Assembly (NCBI GenBank): GCA_021159105.1
Contig: JAGGSM010000279.1
Coordinates: forward strand, 1 to 13,619
From: Candidatus Bipolaricaulota bacterium
GTDB lineage: Bacteria > Bipolaricaulota > Bipolaricaulia > UBA7950 > UBA9294
DNA length: 13,619 bases
Reading direction: 5' to 3'
The notes beneath the pieces are model-generated. The model made no database searches, was not told the DNA's origin, and worked only from the letters and a program-made list of their open reading frames with translations. A program made the translations under genes and the position numbers. This document shows, in pieces, positions 6,768-13,619 of this stretch (positions are counted from its first letter, which is position 1; the number at the start of each line of letters is the position of its first letter).

Positions 6768-7664
6768 ATGAGAAGAGCTCTCGTCACCGTTGGAATCGTC
6801 TTTCTCAGCATCTCGCTGCTATCTATGGTGTCTCTTGCCACAAGCTGGCAGGAGGATCGATCTGGAGTGCAGTTCAAGGTCGATAGCAAGACTGGGAACA
6901 CGCAAGTTGGATTCTATCTATTCATGAACTACAAACCCATTCCAGAGTGCATCGAGATTGTGGTCGATTGGATCGTCTATCCGCTCTCTTCACCGAATGA
7001 ACCGTTGGCAACGGATTCTCACCGCATCCGCAAGCACTGCGGCGGGAGAATCGCCTCAGTGAGCACGCTGTCTCCGTTCATCACCCCTGTTCCCGGTGTG
7101 AGCTACGCTGGGAAGATATACCTGCACGATGTGGCAAATAACCTCTCTTATGATAAGGAGATCACCTACGTGGCGCCGGTCACCCTACCGACGGGGATCG
7201 GGATCAACGTGACGACCCCGAAAGGGAAGACTGAGGAGATAGACTTCAGCAGCATCAGTGACGCGGAGCTCAGGTCTCTTGCGAATTATTACTCCACCGT
7301 AACAATGGGATATGTGCAGACCGGATCGAACGTGGCGCTAGCCGACTTCTTCTCGGCCTATTCCGCCAAGTATCCGCAGTGGGTGTTCGTGGTCGCTCAG
7401 CCTGGTCCGCAGATCGATCAGACTGGCCCTGGGATATCGGTGCACGCATCGTACAATCGCCTCTTCTTCCTCTACCTCATAGCAGATCAGCAGGGGACCA
7501 CGGCGGTGACACAGCAACTGAGCGAGTTTCCAAACGAGTTTGTGGGAAGCGTATGGTTAGCCAAAGATGACAGGGACGAGAAGTCTCCTCAGGTGTTGTT
7601 CATGGATAACCAAGCGTGGACAATCCTCGAAGCGTCCGTCGCAGAACTCAAGAAGAGGGAGTGA
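6768..7664 (+). CDS. secreted protein of unknown function
   Basis: I do not recognise this 298-residue protein. It begins with a Sec signal peptide (two Arg, then a hydrophobic run to about residue 22) with a likely cleavage after Ala24 (VSLA-TS). The first part of the mature protein, about 25-140, is rich in alternating hydrophobic residues and looks like a beta domain. It holds the only two cysteines, C61 and C91, which could form a disulphide outside the cytoplasm. A link PTGIGINVTTPKG (141-153) leads to a second, mixed alpha/beta part (about 155-298) ending in a charged helix. There is no anchor at the C-terminus and no lipobox. AGGAGG lies 5 nt before the ATG. The gene stands alone, after the ABC operon terminator and convergent with the small gene at 7679-7894. 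It is clearly a real gene; the function is open. Confidence 0.8.
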   Translation: MRRALVTVGIVFLSISLLSMVSLATSWQEDRSGVQFKVDSKTGNTQVGFYLFMNYKPIPECIEIVVDWIVYPLSSPNEPLATDSHRIRKHCGGRIASVSTLSPFITPVPGVSYAGKIYLHDVANNLSYDKEITYVAPVTLPTGIGINVTTPKGKTEEIDFSSISDAELRSLANYYSTVTMGYVQTGSNVALADFFSAYSAKYPQWVFVVAQPGPQIDQTGPGISVHASYNRLFFLYLIADQQGTTAVTQQLSEFPNEFVGSVWLAKDDRDEKSPQVLFMDNQAWTILEASVAELKKRE

Positions 7665-7678
7665 CCTCCTGCTCCAGC

Positions 7679-7894
7679 CTAGGACAAGAAGCGATCCGCC
7701 CCGGCCATATCCGCAAAGAGAGGCAACACACCCCTTCCCAGTTCATGGGGGAGTCTGTCCTTGACGTAGGAGGAGACAGCTATGTTCAGCTCCTCAGCGA
7801 CTGACCTACCATTCGCTTCGGCCAGGATCGCCAGACTCAACAGGAGGCTCTTATCGATTATTTCGTCCTCTTGATAGATGTATTCCTTTCCCAC
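7679..7894 (-). CDS. small ribbon-helix-helix protein, antitoxin-like
   Basis: A 71-residue protein whose centre fits the ribbon-helix-helix fold: a short strand (EIIDKSL), helix 1 (LLLSLAILAEA), the turn NGRS typical of CopG/VapB-like proteins, and helix 2 (VAEELNIAVSSYVKDRL). Such proteins are dimeric DNA binders, often antitoxins. About 18 residues follow the fold, perhaps a partner-binding tail. The open frame reaches a TTG at 7948, but I chose GTG 7894, which has AAGGA about 10 nt upstream. A good promoter lies at 7991-8020. No toxin gene is next to it: the neighbour downstream is the convergent secreted-protein gene, only 14 nt away. It could be a stray regulator, a solitary antitoxin, or a remnant of a pair. 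Confidence 0.5.
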   Translation of the reverse strand: MGKEYIYQEDEIIDKSLLLSLAILAEANGRSVAEELNIAVSSYVKDRLPHELGRGVLPLFADMAGADRFLS

Positions 7895-8328
7895 TGCCGT
7901 ATCATCCTTACGATGGTTTAAGTAGGACCATAAGAAACTGACACCCAAACACGCACAGCAATCAACCAGCTCCTACCCCACTTCAACGTCACTGTAGCAC
8001 GAATCGACTGGTCAAGTCAAGAGAAATATCAAACAGGATCAATCAGTTTCTAATAGAGAGAAAAGCTAGGCGGCAAGCGATTTATCTCCATGCGTACATT
8101 TGTCACAAACATGGAAATTCCCTCCCCTTGGGGAGTAGGAAGGCCGTGAGAACTTCGTCACCTGTGAGGCAGTGAACAAATGGTAGTGCCCTGAAAAAGG
8201 GATGTTGAGGCCTGTGCCCTGCCGTTCGTATAGCCTCCATGTATCATACGGCAGTTGCGCCACTATCCATAATACATAGGAAATATGTGGCGCTCCGAAG
8301 CAAGGCCTCCTTGTGCTCGACTCTCATG
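7895..8328. other. 434-nt intergenic stretch with small hairpins and no convincing gene
   Basis: Between the small gene and usp there is a - strand promoter (7991-8020) and otherwise no supported gene. Structures seen are CTCCCC/GGGGAG around TT (8122-8135), a 7-bp stem CTGCCGT/ACGGCAG with a 22-nt loop (8219-8254), and CAAGG/CCTTG around CCT (8301-8313). None has the T-run of an intrinsic terminator. A 65-codon frame on the - strand (8066-8263) ends in a piece with CDKC but resembles no family I know. The stretch may be a decayed gene, a decayed mobile element or a structured 3' end of the ATPase-usp mRNA. Confidence 0.5.
7991..8020 (-). promoter_or_regulatory. promoter for the small ribbon-helix-helix gene
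   Basis: On the - strand TTGACT (8020-8015) and TACAGT (7996-7991) are 18 nt apart. Five of six -35 positions and four of six -10 positions match. Transcription would begin near 7985 and run about 90 nt to the GTG at 7894. Confidence 0.5.
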
Positions 8329-8775
8329 CTACTCCGGACGCACAACCAGGACCGGACACTTGGCCGCTTCAAGGACGCGCTCGGTGACCGATCCTATCAG
8401 AATCCGGCGTGGTCCACGCTGTCCAACCTTGCCGATCACGATCAGATCGACTCCCTCTTCCTGCGCCAGGTCAACGATCACCCGATGCGGGAGCCCTTCC
8501 TTGACGACCTCGATCAGCTCCACCCCCTCTTCTGAGGCGCGCTGGTGCAGGCTGTGCAGACAGGCTTCCCCTTCCTTATGGAGTTTCCGGCGCAGTGTCT
8601 GCGCGTCTTGCCCCGCCACACGCTCCAACGACCGCACGGCTGCCTCATCGATCACGAAAAGAGAGATGACCGCTGCGCCGTAGGACTTGGCGAGACTGAT
8701 CCCGTACTCACCGGCCTTTATCGAGTAACTTGATCCATCGATCGGAACAAGGATCTTGCCGAATGGTGCCTTCAT
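8329..8775 (-). CDS. universal stress protein, UspA family, ATP-binding type
   Basis: A 148-residue single-domain Usp, the normal family length. The first strand KILVPIDGS carries the conserved Asp13, and the nucleotide loop is G115-x2-G118-x9-G128-S129, the pattern of the ATP-binding Usp branch (MJ0577-like). The C-terminal strand CPVLVVRP, which pairs in the dimer, is also present. These cytoplasmic proteins bind ATP and modulate stress or energy responses, with the target usually unknown. GGGAGG (8786-8781) lies 5 nt before the ATG and inside the end of the V-ATPase D gene; the ATG itself is one base after the D stop codon (TGA-C-ATG). It is therefore the last recognised gene of the ATPase operon and probably translationally coupled to it. 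That placement suggests, but does not prove, a link to cellular energy status. Confidence 0.93.
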   Translation of the reverse strand: MKAPFGKILVPIDGSSYSIKAGEYGISLAKSYGAAVISLFVIDEAAVRSLERVAGQDAQTLRRKLHKEGEACLHSLHQRASEEGVELIEVVKEGLPHRVIVDLAQEEGVDLIVIGKVGQRGPRRILIGSVTERVLEAAKCPVLVVRPE

Positions 8776-8776
8776 G

Positions 8777-9397
8777 TCATCCTCCCTTCTTCTCTTTGAG
8801 AAGCTTCATCTGAAAGATCGTCTCCCGTTCTACCTCCTCCAGCCGTCCCTCGATGTAGCGGATCGTCTCCTCGTACTGCGGGATAAATATATTCTCCAGA
8901 GCATTCACGCGCCGCTGCGTCTTCTTGAGCTCGATCGCCAGGTGCCACGCCGCGCGCTCTGTCTCCGCAAGCCGCAAGATCTTCTCCAAAACATCATAGA
9001 AACGCCGCAGCGCTTCGTCAAGCGCGTACGACGTACCAAGGAGGCCGTACTGCGGTTTGAGCTTCAACAGCTTCCGTTTCATAAGAGGGATTGGAACCCC
9101 CATCACCGATCGCTCATTGAGCGTGATGTGCGCCTCGGCGACACAGGCGAGAGCGGTGCGATCGACCTGCTCCGCACCGAGCGACTGTACCGCTTCAAGC
9201 AGAACTTCGTAGGCTGAGGCGAGCTGCTCGTTCACCTCACGGCGGAAAGATTCCGCATCATCGATGATGTTCAACAGCTCGCCTACCAGGACCTCCCGTT
9301 TCTCTTCCAGCAGGTCGTACCCGCTCTTGGCCACCGCCAACTGCTCCTTTAACTCCAGCAGGACGGCCTTCGTCGGGGGAACGTCAAGGAGTGGCAT
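8777..9397 (-). CDS. atpD: V/A-type ATPase subunit D (central shaft)
   Basis: Subunit D, 206 residues, is the long coiled-coil axle that turns inside the A3B3 hexamer, like gamma of F-type enzymes. The N-terminus has the family pattern PTKAVLLELKEQLAVAKSG, then DLLEEKREVL (27-37). The C-terminal helix carries KKTQRRVNALE (157-167), the strongest family signature, and a charged end. Both ends are long amphipathic helices as expected, with a more variable middle. The gene overlaps the end of subunit B by 14 nt and has a modest AAGGGG ribosome site. It is followed after a single base by usp. The symbol follows archaeal/bacterial A-type usage and is called ntpD in Enterococcus. Confidence 0.95.
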   Translation of the reverse strand: MPLLDVPPTKAVLLELKEQLAVAKSGYDLLEEKREVLVGELLNIIDDAESFRREVNEQLASAYEVLLEAVQSLGAEQVDRTALACVAEAHITLNERSVMGVPIPLMKRKLLKLKPQYGLLGTSYALDEALRRFYDVLEKILRLAETERAAWHLAIELKKTQRRVNALENIFIPQYEETIRYIEGRLEEVERETIFQMKLLKEKKGG

Positions 9398-10778
9398 CGT
9401 TAGCCCCTTTCTTGTAGTACTTCTCGATCTGCGCCTTCTTCAGTCGACTCAGCTCCTCCACAGGAAGGAGTTCGAGTGCCTTCCATCCGAGATCCAGCGT
9501 CTCATCGATCGTTCGGTTCTCATCGCCTTGGTTCAAGAAATGCTTCTCAAAGAAGTCTCCAAATTTGAGATACTTCTTATCCACTTCTGAGAGTTCCTCT
9601 TCTCCGATGATCGAGGCGATGTTCCTTATCTGCTGCACGCGGGCGTAGCTTCCGTACAGCTGATTGGCGACATTGGGGTGATCCTCCCGCGTGAACCCCT
9701 CACCGATCCCGTCCTTCATCAGCCGCGACAAGGAAGGAAGAACTGCTATCGGCGGGTAGATCCCTTGCCGATGGAGCTTCGGATCGAGGACGATCTGCCC
9801 CTCGGTGATGTATCCGGTCAAATCAGGGACGGGATGGGTGATGTCGTTGTTCGGCATCGAGACGATCGGAATCTGGGTGATCGACCCCTCGGATCCGATC
9901 ACGCGCCCGGTCCTCTCATAGAGGGAGGCCAGGTCGCTGTACAGGTACCCGGGATAGCCCTTGCGTGTGGGGACGTCTCCGCGCGCGGTCGCCACTTCGC
10001 GCAGCGCCTCGCAGTAGTTGGTCATGTCCGTCATCACAACTAGGACGTGCTTATCACGATCGAAGGCGAGGTACTCGGCAACGGTAAGGGCGACGCGCGG
10101 GGTGATCGTGCGCTCGATCGACGGATCGTCGGCCAGGTTCAGGAACATGACCACGTTCTCCAGTGCCCCGCTCTCGCGGAACGTCTCCTCGAAGTAGGCG
10201 GCGTCATCGTGCTTCACCCCCATGGCGACAAAGACGATGACGAACTCCGATTCCTCCCCCGGGATCGTCGCCTGACGCACGATCTGCGCTGCGAGGCGGT
10301 TGTGGGGAAGCCCGCTCGACGAGAAGATAGGTACCTTCTGCCCGCGGATCAACGTATTCATCCCGTCGATCGCGGAGATTCCGGTCTGGATGAAGTTCTT
10401 CGGGTAGACCCGGCTCACCGGGTTGATCGCCGCGCCGTTGATGTCGCGCTCCTCGCCGCTGATCGGCGGGGGAGCCCCATCGAGCGGTCTGCCCGTGCCG
10501 TCGAAAACGCGTCCCAGCATCTCCTCCGAGACCTTCACCGTTAGCGAGTGGCCGCTGAAGCGCACCTTCGTGTCGGCAGATGAGAAGTCACTCGTCCCCT
10601 CGAAGACCTGAATGGCGACGGTATCGCCATCGATGATCAGCACGCGACCGCGGCGTACCTCGCCGAACGAGGTGACGACCTCCGCGATCTCCCCGTAGCT
10701 AACGTTCTCGGTCCCCTTGACGAACACCAATGGCCCGGAGACCCGTGCAACTCCCAAGTGTATCCTTCGTCCGTTCAT
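9384..10778 (-). CDS. atpB: V/A-type ATPase subunit B (non-catalytic)
   Basis: Subunit B, 464 residues, alternates with A in the hexamer and regulates it. As in all V/A-type B subunits the Walker A loop is lost: at the equivalent site the sequence is SSSGLPHNRLA (153-163). PSLSRLM (348-354) carries the arginine that reaches into the A-subunit active site. Other family blocks are GISAIDGMNTLIRGQKVPIF (133-152) and SMPNNDITHPVPDLTGYITEGQ (307-328). The frame extends upstream to 10829, inside the A gene, but I chose the ATG at 10778. It lies one base after the A stop codon, with AAGAAGGGA just upstream, and gives the normal N-terminus. The 3' end overlaps subunit D by 14 nt. Confidence 0.96.
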   Translation of the reverse strand: MNGRRIHLGVARVSGPLVFVKGTENVSYGEIAEVVTSFGEVRRGRVLIIDGDTVAIQVFEGTSDFSSADTKVRFSGHSLTVKVSEEMLGRVFDGTGRPLDGAPPPISGEERDINGAAINPVSRVYPKNFIQTGISAIDGMNTLIRGQKVPIFSSSGLPHNRLAAQIVRQATIPGEESEFVIVFVAMGVKHDDAAYFEETFRESGALENVVMFLNLADDPSIERTITPRVALTVAEYLAFDRDKHVLVVMTDMTNYCEALREVATARGDVPTRKGYPGYLYSDLASLYERTGRVIGSEGSITQIPIVSMPNNDITHPVPDLTGYITEGQIVLDPKLHRQGIYPPIAVLPSLSRLMKDGIGEGFTREDHPNVANQLYGSYARVQQIRNIASIIGEEELSEVDKKYLKFGDFFEKHFLNQGDENRTIDETLDLGWKALELLPVEELSRLKKAQIEKYYKKGANDATP

Positions 10779-10779
10779 C

Positions 10780-12606
10780 TTATCCCTTCTTCTCATCCGA
10801 CGTAACCAGGCTCTTCTCCAGCTCGTCAAACTCCTGATTCATCTCCTGCTCGATTGCGTCCAGCTCTTCGAGCTTGTCGTCTGCGACCTCTTGCTTCATC
10901 GTGAGGAGCTTGATGTTCACCTTCATCTCCTGAATGCGGTAGATCGGAAGACCACCTTGCACAAGCTTCTCTGCCCTGTCCTCGTACTTCGCGATAAGAT
11001 CGAGCATCCGAAACTCCTTCTCCGGTGTGGAGTAGCGATCGATGTCGTCCATCGCGTTCTGCTGCAGAAAGCCTTCCTTTATCAAGGATGCAACGTGCAG
11101 GATCAGGCGTTGATCGCTTGGCAGGGCGTCCGGACCGATGATCTGCACGATCTTCTGAAGCTCGTTCTCCCGCGAGAGGACGGAGAGCATCCGCTGGCGT
11201 AGGCTGCGCCAATCGACCTTCTTCTCCTCTTTCCACCACTTGGCCATCTCATCGATATACTCGCTGTAGGTGTCGATCCAGGAGATGGCCGGGAAGTGGC
11301 GGGCGAACGCCAAGCGCTTGTCGAGCGCCCAGAAGGTGCGGATGAAGCGCTTGGTGTTCTGCGTCACCGGCTCGGTGAAATCACCACCAGGAGGGGAGAC
11401 GGCGCCGATGATCGTGATCGACCCGTAGCGCTCAGGCCCGACCTCTCCGTATCCCGCTCGCTCGTAGAACTCCGCTAAGCGCGCCGGCAGATACGCGGGG
11501 AACCCTTCCTCGACCGGCATCTCCTCCAGCCTACCCGCGATCTCGCGCACCGCTTCCGCCCAGCGGGAGGTCGAATCTGCCATCAACGCGACGTGGTAGC
11601 CCATGTCTCGGAAGTACTCGCCGATCGTCACCCCTGTGTAGATCGAGCTTTCGCGCGCGGTCACCGGCATGTTCGACGTGTTGGCGATGAGGATCGTCCG
11701 CTCCATCAGTGGCCTGCCGCTCCTTGGGTCCTTCAGCTTGGGAAACTCGTTTAGGACGTCGGTCATCTCGTTTCCACGCTCACCGCAGCCGATGTAGATG
11801 ATAACATCGGCATCGGACCAACTGGCTAGCTGGTGCTGCAGCACCGTCTTCCCCGCTCCGAACCCGCCCGGGATCGCCGCCGCTCCCCCCTTGGCAAGGG
11901 GAAAGAGGGCATCGATCACGCGCTGTCCGGTGATCAGAGGAACGGACGGCTTCATCCGCTTCTGCAGCGGGTGCGTGCGCCGCACCGGCCATTCCTTCAG
12001 CATCGTCACCGTCTCGGAGCCGTTCTCGGTCTCGATCTCGGCGACGTGTTCGGTGACCGTGTACTCGCCCTCGGGCACGATCGAGCTGATCTTCCCCGAT
12101 ACGCCCTGTGGGACGACGATCCTGTGTTCGAGGATCGGCGTCTCAGGGATCGTCCCCAGCACCTGTCCGGGGACGACGGCATCGCCCACCTTCACTTGCG
12201 GGGCAAACGTCCATTTCTTGGATCTATCTATCGTTTCGGCCTGCACGCCGCGGCCGATGAACACCCCTTGCTTTTCACGGATCAGGTTGAGCGGACGGGC
12301 GATCCCATCCAGGACGTTTCCGATGAGCCCCGGGCCCAGTTCGACCGAGAGCGGCCGACCTGTGCGATAGATAGGCACGCCGGGCCCAAGGCCTGTCGTA
12401 TCCTCGTACACCTGGATCGTGGCGATATCGCCATCGATGTTGATGATCTCGCCGGCGAGGCGCTCATCGGAGACGTAGACAAGCTCCATCACGTTCGCTT
12501 CCGCCATCCCAGAGCCCTTGACAACGGGTCCGTTGATCGCGTTGATCCCGGTGATCAACCCCTTACGTGTTGTTACATCGCTCCTTTCCCTGTCCTTAGT
12601 TGCCAT
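10780..12606 (-). CDS. atpA: V/A-type ATPase subunit A (catalytic)
   Basis: Catalytic subunit, 608 residues, hydrolysing or making ATP at the A-B interface in the cytoplasm. The Walker A loop is GGFGAGKT (247-254), with catalytic Glu in GERGNE (275-280) and the SRWAEA block (347-352). The long insert of about 90 residues between the N-terminal barrel and the nucleotide domain (about 110-200), which distinguishes A from F-type beta, is present. One oddity is Gly248 where most A subunits have Pro (GPFG). The C-terminal 40 residues are charged and helical. The frame is open to 12696, but GAGGAG lies 7 nt before the ATG at 12606, giving the N-terminus MATKDRER. The start overlaps the end of subunit E by 11 nt; B follows after one base. 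Confidence 0.96.
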   Translation of the reverse strand: MATKDRERSDVTTRKGLITGINAINGPVVKGSGMAEANVMELVYVSDERLAGEIINIDGDIATIQVYEDTTGLGPGVPIYRTGRPLSVELGPGLIGNVLDGIARPLNLIREKQGVFIGRGVQAETIDRSKKWTFAPQVKVGDAVVPGQVLGTIPETPILEHRIVVPQGVSGKISSIVPEGEYTVTEHVAEIETENGSETVTMLKEWPVRRTHPLQKRMKPSVPLITGQRVIDALFPLAKGGAAAIPGGFGAGKTVLQHQLASWSDADVIIYIGCGERGNEMTDVLNEFPKLKDPRSGRPLMERTILIANTSNMPVTARESSIYTGVTIGEYFRDMGYHVALMADSTSRWAEAVREIAGRLEEMPVEEGFPAYLPARLAEFYERAGYGEVGPERYGSITIIGAVSPPGGDFTEPVTQNTKRFIRTFWALDKRLAFARHFPAISWIDTYSEYIDEMAKWWKEEKKVDWRSLRQRMLSVLSRENELQKIVQIIGPDALPSDQRLILHVASLIKEGFLQQNAMDDIDRYSTPEKEFRMLDLIAKYEDRAEKLVQGGLPIYRIQEMKVNIKLLTMKQEVADDKLEELDAIEQEMNQEFDELEKSLVTSDEKKG

Positions 12607-13252
12607 CTCTATTCTCCTCATGTTCGTCTTCGGAAAGGAAGATCTCTTTTCCCACCATATCGGTGATCTTTGGGATCGCCTCACGCAGTAGCTCATCGAA
12701 TGAGGCGTCTATCTGCACGTGCTCCTCAGGGAGCTCGACGATCACTCCGCCGCTTATCTTTCCAGGCTGGATCTCGATCTTGCCCTCCAGTTCCCCCGCA
12801 AGAACGCGCTTGATCTCCTCCCCGTAGCTCGCTGTGTCTTCATCTGAGAGATAGAGCAGTATGTGTTTCGGCTCCTGCTCGGAGAGAGCCTCCTTTGTGA
12901 GCTTGAGAAGAAGGTCGAGATAGGCCTTTTCATCCTTATCACGCATCTGCTCAAGGTGCTCTCTTACCCCAGATATGACGCTATCAAGGACCTTCGCCTT
13001 CGTTGCGAGGAGTTCCTCCTTAAAGCGCAGTTTCGCTTGCGAGATGATCTGCTTGCGTGCCTGTTCCACGCCGATCGCCCCCGCACGAACGAGTTCCTGT
13101 TCGCGGTCTTGCGAACGTTTCCGGGCCTTATCTGCGATCTCCTTGGCGCGCACGTTCGCACGTTCGATCGTTGCTTCTGCAGCCTCCTTTGCGCTATCGA
13201 GCACATGCTGCGTTAATACTTCAAGATCTCCAGATGCTTTTACATCGATCAT
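12596..13252 (-). CDS. atpE: V/A-type ATPase subunit E (peripheral stalk)
   Basis: Subunit E, 218 residues, forms the outer stalk that keeps the A3B3 head from turning, normally paired with a G/H-type helix protein. The first 95 residues or so are a continuous charged, Ala-rich helix (for example AKEIADKARKRSQDREQELV). The C-terminal globular part contains GKISGGVIVELPEE (164-177), a family hallmark, and then the short segment with IDASFDELL that contacts the head. It starts with an ATGA overlap on the F stop codon and ends 11 nt inside the A gene. The ribosome site is weak, consistent with translation coupled to the gene before it. Confidence 0.92.
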   Translation of the reverse strand: MIDVKASGDLEVLTQHVLDSAKEAAEATIERANVRAKEIADKARKRSQDREQELVRAGAIGVEQARKQIISQAKLRFKEELLATKAKVLDSVISGVREHLEQMRDKDEKAYLDLLLKLTKEALSEQEPKHILLYLSDEDTASYGEEIKRVLAGELEGKIEIQPGKISGGVIVELPEEHVQIDASFDELLREAIPKITDMVGKEIFLSEDEHEENRDGN

Positions 13253-13563
13253 AATTGAATCCCGATCGCCCCCGCGATGTAGTCCTTCAGGCTCTCCTTC
13301 TCCAGTGCTCCGTTCGGCCCAGGGACCTCCACGACCAACGGAAAGTCCTTTCGTCCCTGCAGTTCAGCGACAAGCTCAGGAGCGACAGATGCCACCTGCT
13401 CCTCGATCAGGATGAGCGCCATCTGCGGATCGGCAAACGCTTCATGCAGCAGGCGAGCCAGGTCCTCCGCGTCGGTCGGCGTGTTACCGCTGATTCCGAG
13501 AAGGGAGAATCCGAGCACCGTGTCGCGCGAACCGATGACGCGAATCCTATCCCTCGTCGTCAT
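13249..13563 (-). CDS. atpF: V/A-type ATPase subunit F
   Basis: Subunit F, 104 residues, the small Rossmann-like protein bound to the side of the D shaft, where it stimulates rotation or ATPase activity. Family features are the start RIRVIGSRDTVLGFSLLGI, the middle strand ALILIEEQVA (49-58), and the ending LKDYIAGAIGIQL (92-104), like the IKRAIGI-type end of homologues. The ATG is one base after the K stop codon (TAG-C-ATG) and the stop overlaps the E start codon (ATGA). Its place before E, rather than between C and A, is unusual compared with the Thermus and Enterococcus orders that I remember. Confidence 0.9.
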   Translation of the reverse strand: MTTRDRIRVIGSRDTVLGFSLLGISGNTPTDAEDLARLLHEAFADPQMALILIEEQVASVAPELVAELQGRKDFPLVVEVPGPNGALEKESLKDYIAGAIGIQL

Positions 13564-13564
13564 G

Positions 13565-13619
13565 CTACAGCTTTCCGATCATCATGATCGAGATGATCAC
13601 TCCGTAGATAGCGATCCCC
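13565..13619 (-). CDS. atpK: V/A-type ATPase subunit K (proteolipid), C-terminal fragment cut by the window edge
   Basis: The last 17 codons before a TAG at 13567-13565 read GIAIYGVIISIMMIGKL. This matches the last transmembrane helix of the V-type proteolipid ring subunit, where homologues show E-x-x-x-IYGL...-IL-IGK-like ends. The subunit forms the ion-carrying membrane ring. Its ion-binding carboxylate lies a few residues upstream, outside the window, so H+ versus Na+ cannot be judged. The F gene begins one base after the stop, so both are in one operon. Confidence 0.8.
   Translation of the reverse strand, partial: GIAIYGVIISIMMIGKL

Noticed and set aside
8101..8260. Possible riboswitch (cobalamin- or Moco-like)
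   Set aside because: I could not find the conserved boxes of any riboswitch class and no suitable gene lies downstream on either strand.
8066..8263. 65-codon - strand frame with a CDKC piece
   Set aside because: No ribosome site, no known family and odd composition; kept only as part of the unexplained intergenic stretch.
8247..8331. 27-codon frame starting one base after the usp stop (TAG-C-ATG)
   Set aside because: The junction resembles the operon's others, but the peptide is tiny, has no preceding ribosome site and resembles nothing; likely chance.
11833..12666. 277-codon open frame on the + strand opposite ATPase subunit A
   Set aside because: It is a reverse-strand shadow of a highly conserved gene, with no family resemblance or ribosome site.
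1..13619. tRNA/rRNA genes, CRISPR array, prophage or intact insertion sequence
   Set aside because: None seen: no cloverleaf-like runs, no regularly spaced long direct repeats, no transposase, integrase or phage genes.

Overview
The window reads as a chromosomal segment of a bacterium that makes ATP or pumps ions with a V/A-type rotary ATPase rather than, or besides, an F-type one. Genes are tightly packed with Shine-Dalgarno sites, GTG starts occur, base composition is moderately GC-rich, and GATC/CGATCG words are visibly frequent. V/A-ATPases are found in scattered bacterial groups (Thermus, spirochaetes, some Firmicutes, several thermophilic or candidate phyla). I cannot fix the phylum; a deep-branching anaerobe such as a Bipolaricaulota/Acetothermia-like lineage is only a guess. 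There are no rRNA or tRNA genes, CRISPR arrays or intact transposons.

Layout. 1-228: repeat-like sequence (CTTCGTG repeats around a hairpin) ahead of an iron-sulphur uracil-DNA glycosylase-like gene on the + strand. 811-885: a 23-bp perfect inverted repeat lies across the 3' ends of this gene and of a convergent MFS transporter gene, and supplies or abuts both stop codons. 885-2732 (-): radC followed by the MFS transporter, probably one transcript. 2816-4060 (-): a secreted glycoside hydrolase family 8 enzyme. 4181-6552 (+): a divergent operon of a PadR-type repressor, an ABC ATPase and an ABC-2 permease (drug-exporter type), with a palindrome overlapping the promoter and a terminator hairpin after it. 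6768-7664 (+): a secreted protein of unknown function. 7679-7894 (-): a small ribbon-helix-helix protein with its own promoter. 7895-8328: mostly non-coding, with small hairpins. 8329-13619 (-): the 3' part of a V/A-ATPase operon, transcribed right to left as K (partial), F, E, A, B, D, then a universal stress protein gene whose ATG lies one base after the stop of subunit D.

How the genes work together. The ATPase genes are joined by overlaps or 1-nt gaps, as expected for subunits made in step. A and B form the catalytic/regulatory hexamer, D and F the central shaft, E part of the peripheral stalk, and K the membrane ring. Subunits I, C and the rest of K must lie to the right if present. The UspA-like protein is positioned to be co-translated with the pump. 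The PadR-ABC cassette looks like a self-contained, autoregulated efflux module.

The most interesting points are the palindromic element built into two gene ends, the Usp-ATPase coupling, the K-F-E-A-B-D gene order, the operator-promoter overlap of the PadR operon, and the unexplained 8.0-8.3 kb stretch. I found no convincing wholly new system.
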